Source of the DNA: Candidatus Cryptobacteroides intestinigallinarum
GTDB taxonomy: Bacteria > Bacteroidota > Bacteroidia > Bacteroidales > UBA932
Length of the DNA: 35,386 nt
Direction: 5' to 3'
NCBI GenBank assembly: GCA_017694785.1
Contig: JADIMK010000030.1
Location: 1 to 35,386 of the forward strand
Shown: positions 32,167-35,386 of the stretch, one piece after another
Numbering within the stretch: the stretch's first letter is position 1
How the letters are laid out: each line of letters starts with the position of its first letter
The notes under the pieces: model-generated
Databases searched by the model: none
What the model was told of the DNA's origin: nothing
The model's input: the letters and a program-made list of their open reading frames with translations, nothing else
Made by a program: the position numbers and the translations under genes

Positions 32167-33341
32167 AAGACAAGATTTCCAGACATATCCTGCCATATAT
32201 ATCTGCGATTGCATTCATCTGCAGCATATCCCTTTCAGCATGCACGAAGGAATGGTTTCCCGTCCCGGAGGCAGAGACCGGGAATGCCCAGGAAGGACAG
32301 TCATCTGACGGAAGCGGAGACGACAGCGCTGAAGAAGAACAGGTCACCTGGACCGAAGTCAGCGAAAACGTATCCATTTCCGAGACAAAAGTCATTACTC
32401 AGAATTCAGATACTTTCCTCAGGGGCTACTGGCCGGACGGGAAACTGATTCCTATCAAAAAAGGCAACCAGTGGCAGCTTTTCTGGTGTGAATCAACCGA
32501 TGCCCTCACCGTAGCCGGCACTCCGTTCCCTGAGGATCACGCGCAGTACCTTACTGACGACAGCAAGGTCTGGGGAAAGGACTTCAGCAGGATCGACGGA
32601 TTCAACGACGGAGGCTCATGGTTCATCGGCATATTCCCTCTTGATGATTCCGGCCATTACGTAGGATTCTTCCATGCTGAAAGCCACTGGGACAACAGCG
32701 GCATTGCCCACAAATCCATAGGTGTCGTCTATTCCGATGACTATGGCGCCACATGGAGAGATCCCCAGCCTATCATAACAGATGCCAAGGCTAAGCCTGC
32801 AAATCCGGACTGGACCGGACTCGGAGACGGGTGCGTCATATGGGACGAGGCCAGCTCAAGATACATCTGCTACTATCAGGGCAAGATAGCATCCGGAGCC
32901 AATGCCCTGTGCATGGCAGCCTCATCAGACAGGAGCGGTGCCCCGGGGACATGGAAGAAATGGGACGGCAGTGACTTTACCTTGCCGGCCTGTGACCAGA
33001 CTACCGGACTCGGAGGAGAGAACATACCTGTAGCAGGACTCTCCGGTGTCACCGGAGCCAACCCTTCAGTCATGTGGAACACATTCCTCGGCAAGTGGGT
33101 CATGGTATATGCCTCATGGTCGAAAGTGGTCTACATGTCATTCAGCTCCGACGGCATCACCTGGACCAGCCCAGAGCAGATAACTGGCAATCCGACAAGC
33201 CCGGCATGCTATCCTAACCTCATCAGTGAAGATGGAGACCTCGAAGGAGGAGAGACAGTACAGCTGTACTGGTCCCATAACCAGAACTCAATGACAGGCA
33301 TCAGAGACCTGGCTTACGCAAAAATCCGATTCAAAAAATGA
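32160..33341 (+). CDS. Beta-propeller surface lipoprotein, glycosidase-like (operon 2)
   Basis: The 393-residue product has a lipobox LSAC (Cys28), then an acidic/Ser linker (SSDGSGDDSAEEEQ). The body has propeller-like strands and Asp-box-like turns (SDDYGATWRDP, SSDGITWTSPEQ), and blade segments such as NQWQLFWCESTDALTVAG, GCVIWDEASSRYICYYQG and LGKWVMVYASWSKVVYMSF. It resembles GH43-like five-bladed propellers, perhaps DUF4185, but I cannot place it in a GH family. Its start overlaps the susD stop and its TGA overlaps the start of GH110 (ATGA), so it is translated with both. It stands in the same relation to GH110 as the propeller of operon 1, but its sequence is clearly different. Confidence 0.72.
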   Translation: MVKDKISRHILPYISAIAFICSISLSACTKEWFPVPEAETGNAQEGQSSDGSGDDSAEEEQVTWTEVSENVSISETKVITQNSDTFLRGYWPDGKLIPIKKGNQWQLFWCESTDALTVAGTPFPEDHAQYLTDDSKVWGKDFSRIDGFNDGGSWFIGIFPLDDSGHYVGFFHAESHWDNSGIAHKSIGVVYSDDYGATWRDPQPIITDAKAKPANPDWTGLGDGCVIWDEASSRYICYYQGKIASGANALCMAASSDRSGAPGTWKKWDGSDFTLPACDQTTGLGGENIPVAGLSGVTGANPSVMWNTFLGKWVMVYASWSKVVYMSFSSDGITWTSPEQITGNPTSPACYPNLISEDGDLEGGETVQLYWSHNQNSMTGIRDLAYAKIRFKK

Positions 33342-35197
33342 AAAGAACAATCATAGCCATATATAGCCTGTTCTGTGCAATGATATGCATGGTCTCCTGC
33401 GGACAGAAGACCTACACCATATCCGAAGATATGGCTGAAGGAGACTGCACTCCCCTAGTGAGGGAAATCCTCGAAGCACACCCTGACGGCAACATACACA
33501 TACATTTCACGAAAGGCAGATATGAATTCTATCCTGAAAATGCCCCGACAGAATTCCTGAGCATGTCCAACAATGACAGCGGAGACCGCAAGGTCGCATT
33601 CCTGATCAAGGATATGGAAAATGTCACAGTCAGCTGCGACAGTGCCGACTTCCTGTTCCATGGGGCGATTGTACCTTTTGCTGTCAAGAATTCAGGGAAT
33701 GTGAGGATAAGCGGACATTTCTCCATCGACTATGACTATCCTTGGACATTCGAAGGAGAGGTCATCGCCAATGACCCTGCCCGCAAGGCATTTACTGTCA
33801 AGGTATTCCCTGACAACAAATATAGGATCAAGGGAGACAGGCTGTATTTCGGGGGATATGACTGGGAATATCCTATGGCGGAAAACATAGTATTCAACCC
33901 GGAGACAAGGAGGCCTTTCTACAATACTGCCGTTTACGAACATGCCCATTGGGCCGGAGAACTCAAGGCCAGGGAGATTTCGGAAGGTCTTGTGGAATTC
34001 TACGGACTTCTTGCAAGGGAAGTTCCTCCGGTAGGAAGCATCTGGGATGACAAAGGTCCTATGGAACTCAACAGGTCATATCCCGGATTCGCCATCCTGC
34101 AGAGCCGCAATGTGGAAATCAGCGATGTACATATCTACAAGGCAGGAGCCATGGGACTTATCGCTGAATTTTCAGAAGACATCCGTGTCCGGGGAATGTC
34201 AACTGCAGCTGCCCCCGGATCGAAGAGGATGATAACCATATCAGCTGATGCGACCCACTTTGTGGACTGCTCCGGGATTGTAGTGCTTGAGGACTGTACA
34301 TTCGAAAGCATGCTCGATGATGCCACCAACATCCATGGGGTGTACATGAAAGTTGATTCACTTCTGGCTCCAGGAGTATTCAGGACATCATTCGGACATT
34401 TCCAGCAGGAAGGCAACCATTTCGCTGATGTCGGCGACAGCATCCGGTTTGTGGACAGGAAGACACTCAGGCCTGTTGCGGTTTCAGTACTTGAAGACAT
34501 AGACAGGTCAGAAAGAAAGTCCTACATACTCAAGGCAAGCCCGGACCTCTCCGGATCCGGAGAGAATATCTCCAGCCTTGTCGTAGAGAACATTTCCAGA
34601 GGCTGCGACGTGGTGATCAGGAACTGCCGTGTCCACTACAACAGGGCGCGGAGCCTTCTGCTCTCGACACCGGGGAATGTACTTGTGGAAGGATGCGACT
34701 TCAGCTCAATGATGGCGGGGATCAGGATATGCGGAGATGCCAACTACTGGTTTGAATCCGGCAATACAAGGGATATCGTCATCCGCGGGAACAAGTTTAC
34801 AGACGGAGGCCTGGGTGGAGGCAATCCGCAGGCCATCCTGCAGATTGATCCTATCATTCCGAAGGATGCACGTGGCGACGGGTTCTTCTACCACGACAGG
34901 ATTGTATTCTCAGGCAATACAGTCAGCACATTCGACTGCCAGGTCATCTACGGGCTTAGCATAAAGGATCTTGAGATCACAGACAACACGTTCATTGACA
35001 GCGGTTCATACGAGCCGATATTCCCGGGGCTGTCGGTCATAGACCTGCAGTACTGCGGCAATGTCGTCATCAGAGGCAATGACTTCTCAAGATGGAAGCC
35101 GGATGCCACAATCAGTGTCCATGAATGTCTGGAGGTAAGCAACGACTCCCCTCTCCCTACTGTAGACAGTCCGAATCCGTTCTTCTACGGGAGCTGA
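33338..35197 (+). CDS. GH110 family alpha-1,3-galactosidase lipoprotein (operon 2)
   Basis: The 619-residue product is a paralogue of the GH110 enzyme at 19315-21192; about half of the residues look identical over the full length. The lipobox is MVSC (Cys21). It shares SADATHFVDC, the motif FESMLDDATNIHG (Asp327/Asp328), YNRARSLLLSTPGNVL, GIRICGDANYWFESGNT and the terminal NPFFYGS. The parallel beta-helix repeats are as in the paralogue. It has extra residues in the region at about 380-420 (LEDIDRSERKSYILKASPD). GH110 enzymes include types that act only on branched blood-group B and types that also act on linear alpha-1,3-Gal; which type each paralogue is cannot be told by eye. It overlaps the propeller gene by ATGA and ends operon 2, 60 bases before a group II intron. 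Confidence 0.88.
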   Translation: MKRTIIAIYSLFCAMICMVSCGQKTYTISEDMAEGDCTPLVREILEAHPDGNIHIHFTKGRYEFYPENAPTEFLSMSNNDSGDRKVAFLIKDMENVTVSCDSADFLFHGAIVPFAVKNSGNVRISGHFSIDYDYPWTFEGEVIANDPARKAFTVKVFPDNKYRIKGDRLYFGGYDWEYPMAENIVFNPETRRPFYNTAVYEHAHWAGELKAREISEGLVEFYGLLAREVPPVGSIWDDKGPMELNRSYPGFAILQSRNVEISDVHIYKAGAMGLIAEFSEDIRVRGMSTAAAPGSKRMITISADATHFVDCSGIVVLEDCTFESMLDDATNIHGVYMKVDSLLAPGVFRTSFGHFQQEGNHFADVGDSIRFVDRKTLRPVAVSVLEDIDRSERKSYILKASPDLSGSGENISSLVVENISRGCDVVIRNCRVHYNRARSLLLSTPGNVLVEGCDFSSMMAGIRICGDANYWFESGNTRDIVIRGNKFTDGGLGGGNPQAILQIDPIIPKDARGDGFFYHDRIVFSGNTVSTFDCQVIYGLSIKDLEITDNTFIDSGSYEPIFPGLSVIDLQYCGNVVIRGNDFSRWKPDATISVHECLEVSNDSPLPTVDSPNPFFYGS

Positions 35198-35256
35198 GAG
35201 GCAAGGCAGGAGACTTCTGCATTGTTCCCAGACATCAATTCCTACAGTCAAGGCAA

Positions 35257-35386
35257 ATCGAGTAGGAGGTAAATACTAATCATAGGTATTTATCTCCTAC
35301 TTTCGTATTTACCGACCTCTCACACCACCGTACGTGCCGTTCGGCATACGGCGGTTCCTATTTTGGATGCCATTCGAGATACGCCC
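35257..35386 (-). mobile_element. 3' end of a group II intron (runs off the window)
   Basis: In minus sense the sequence has the group II order: domain V, then GTGTGAGAGGTCGGT, then a domain VI hairpin (AGTAGGAG and CTCCTACT arms at 35261-35302) and a terminal CTCGAT at about 35257. The reverse transcriptase gene should lie beyond the right end. The base of insertion at 35257 is inferred from the usual AT/AC intron end. It lies 60 bases after the GH110 stop codon. Confidence 0.85.
35324..35357 (-). ncRNA. Group II intron domain V hairpin
   Basis: A 34-base hairpin in minus sense with arms ACCGCCGTATG and CACGTACGGTGGT, a small internal bulge and the short loop of the usual size for domain V. 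Domain V is the catalytic core of group II introns. Confidence 0.85.

Noticed and set aside
1..35386. tRNA or rRNA genes
   Set aside because: No cloverleaf or rRNA-like conserved stretches were recognised on either strand.

Overview
The window looks like a chromosomal segment of a Bacteroidota bacterium, most likely order Bacteroidales; I cannot fix the genus. The evidence is a polysaccharide-utilisation locus (PUL) with a SusC/SusD pair and a hybrid two-component regulator, TAnnTTTG-type Bacteroidota promoters, many lipobox surface proteins, and Bacteroidota-typical families (DUF4136, DUF4251, SulP-STAS, OxyR beside a peroxiredoxin). Almost all the DNA from 14.4 kb onward is plus-strand coding. 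The left 14 kb is mostly minus-strand housekeeping and stress genes, separated by intergenic gaps packed with short tandem repeats.

Left part (1-8.8 kb). A minus-strand group encodes a DUF4251 protein, a DUF4136 lipoprotein and a small outer-membrane beta-barrel, and ends at a strong terminator. Next comes a tightly packed minus-strand operon: SulP anion transporter, a lipocalin whose C-terminus has been replaced, and two flavodoxin-fold oxidoreductases. oxyR lies upstream of this operon and is divergent from a peroxiredoxin gene with an archaeal-type C-x5-C tail. A palindrome and a near-perfect promoter sit in the oxyR-peroxiredoxin gap. A thioredoxin gene follows.

Middle part (8.8-14.5 kb). 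A TonB-dependent receptor and an upstream small His-rich membrane protein (minus strand) are flanked by two paralogous intergenic modules, near 9.02-9.47 kb and 12.88-13.33 kb. Each module holds a 153-bp hairpin element with four copies of the motif GATGCTTTTG in alternating orientation, followed by a decayed short reading frame. Unrelated tandem arrays with units of 14, 19, 19, 19, 21 and 38 bp fill the rest.

Right part (15.0-35.2 kb). This is the PUL. A hybrid two-component regulator (HTCS) with its own promoter is followed by two operons. Operon 1 is a GH110 alpha-1,3-galactosidase, a fusion of a serine hydrolase with a six-hairpin glycosidase-like protein, and a beta-propeller lipoprotein. 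Operon 2 is a PKD-domain glycan-binding lipoprotein, SusC, SusD, a second beta-propeller lipoprotein and a second GH110. Both operons carry a shared 36-bp operator-like motif at the same distance from a -7-like element. The simplest reading is that the cell binds a glycan with terminal alpha-1,3-linked galactose, trims it at the surface, imports it through SusCD, and senses a product with the HTCS. The window ends in the 3' end of a group II intron (minus strand), recognised by its domain V and VI hairpins.
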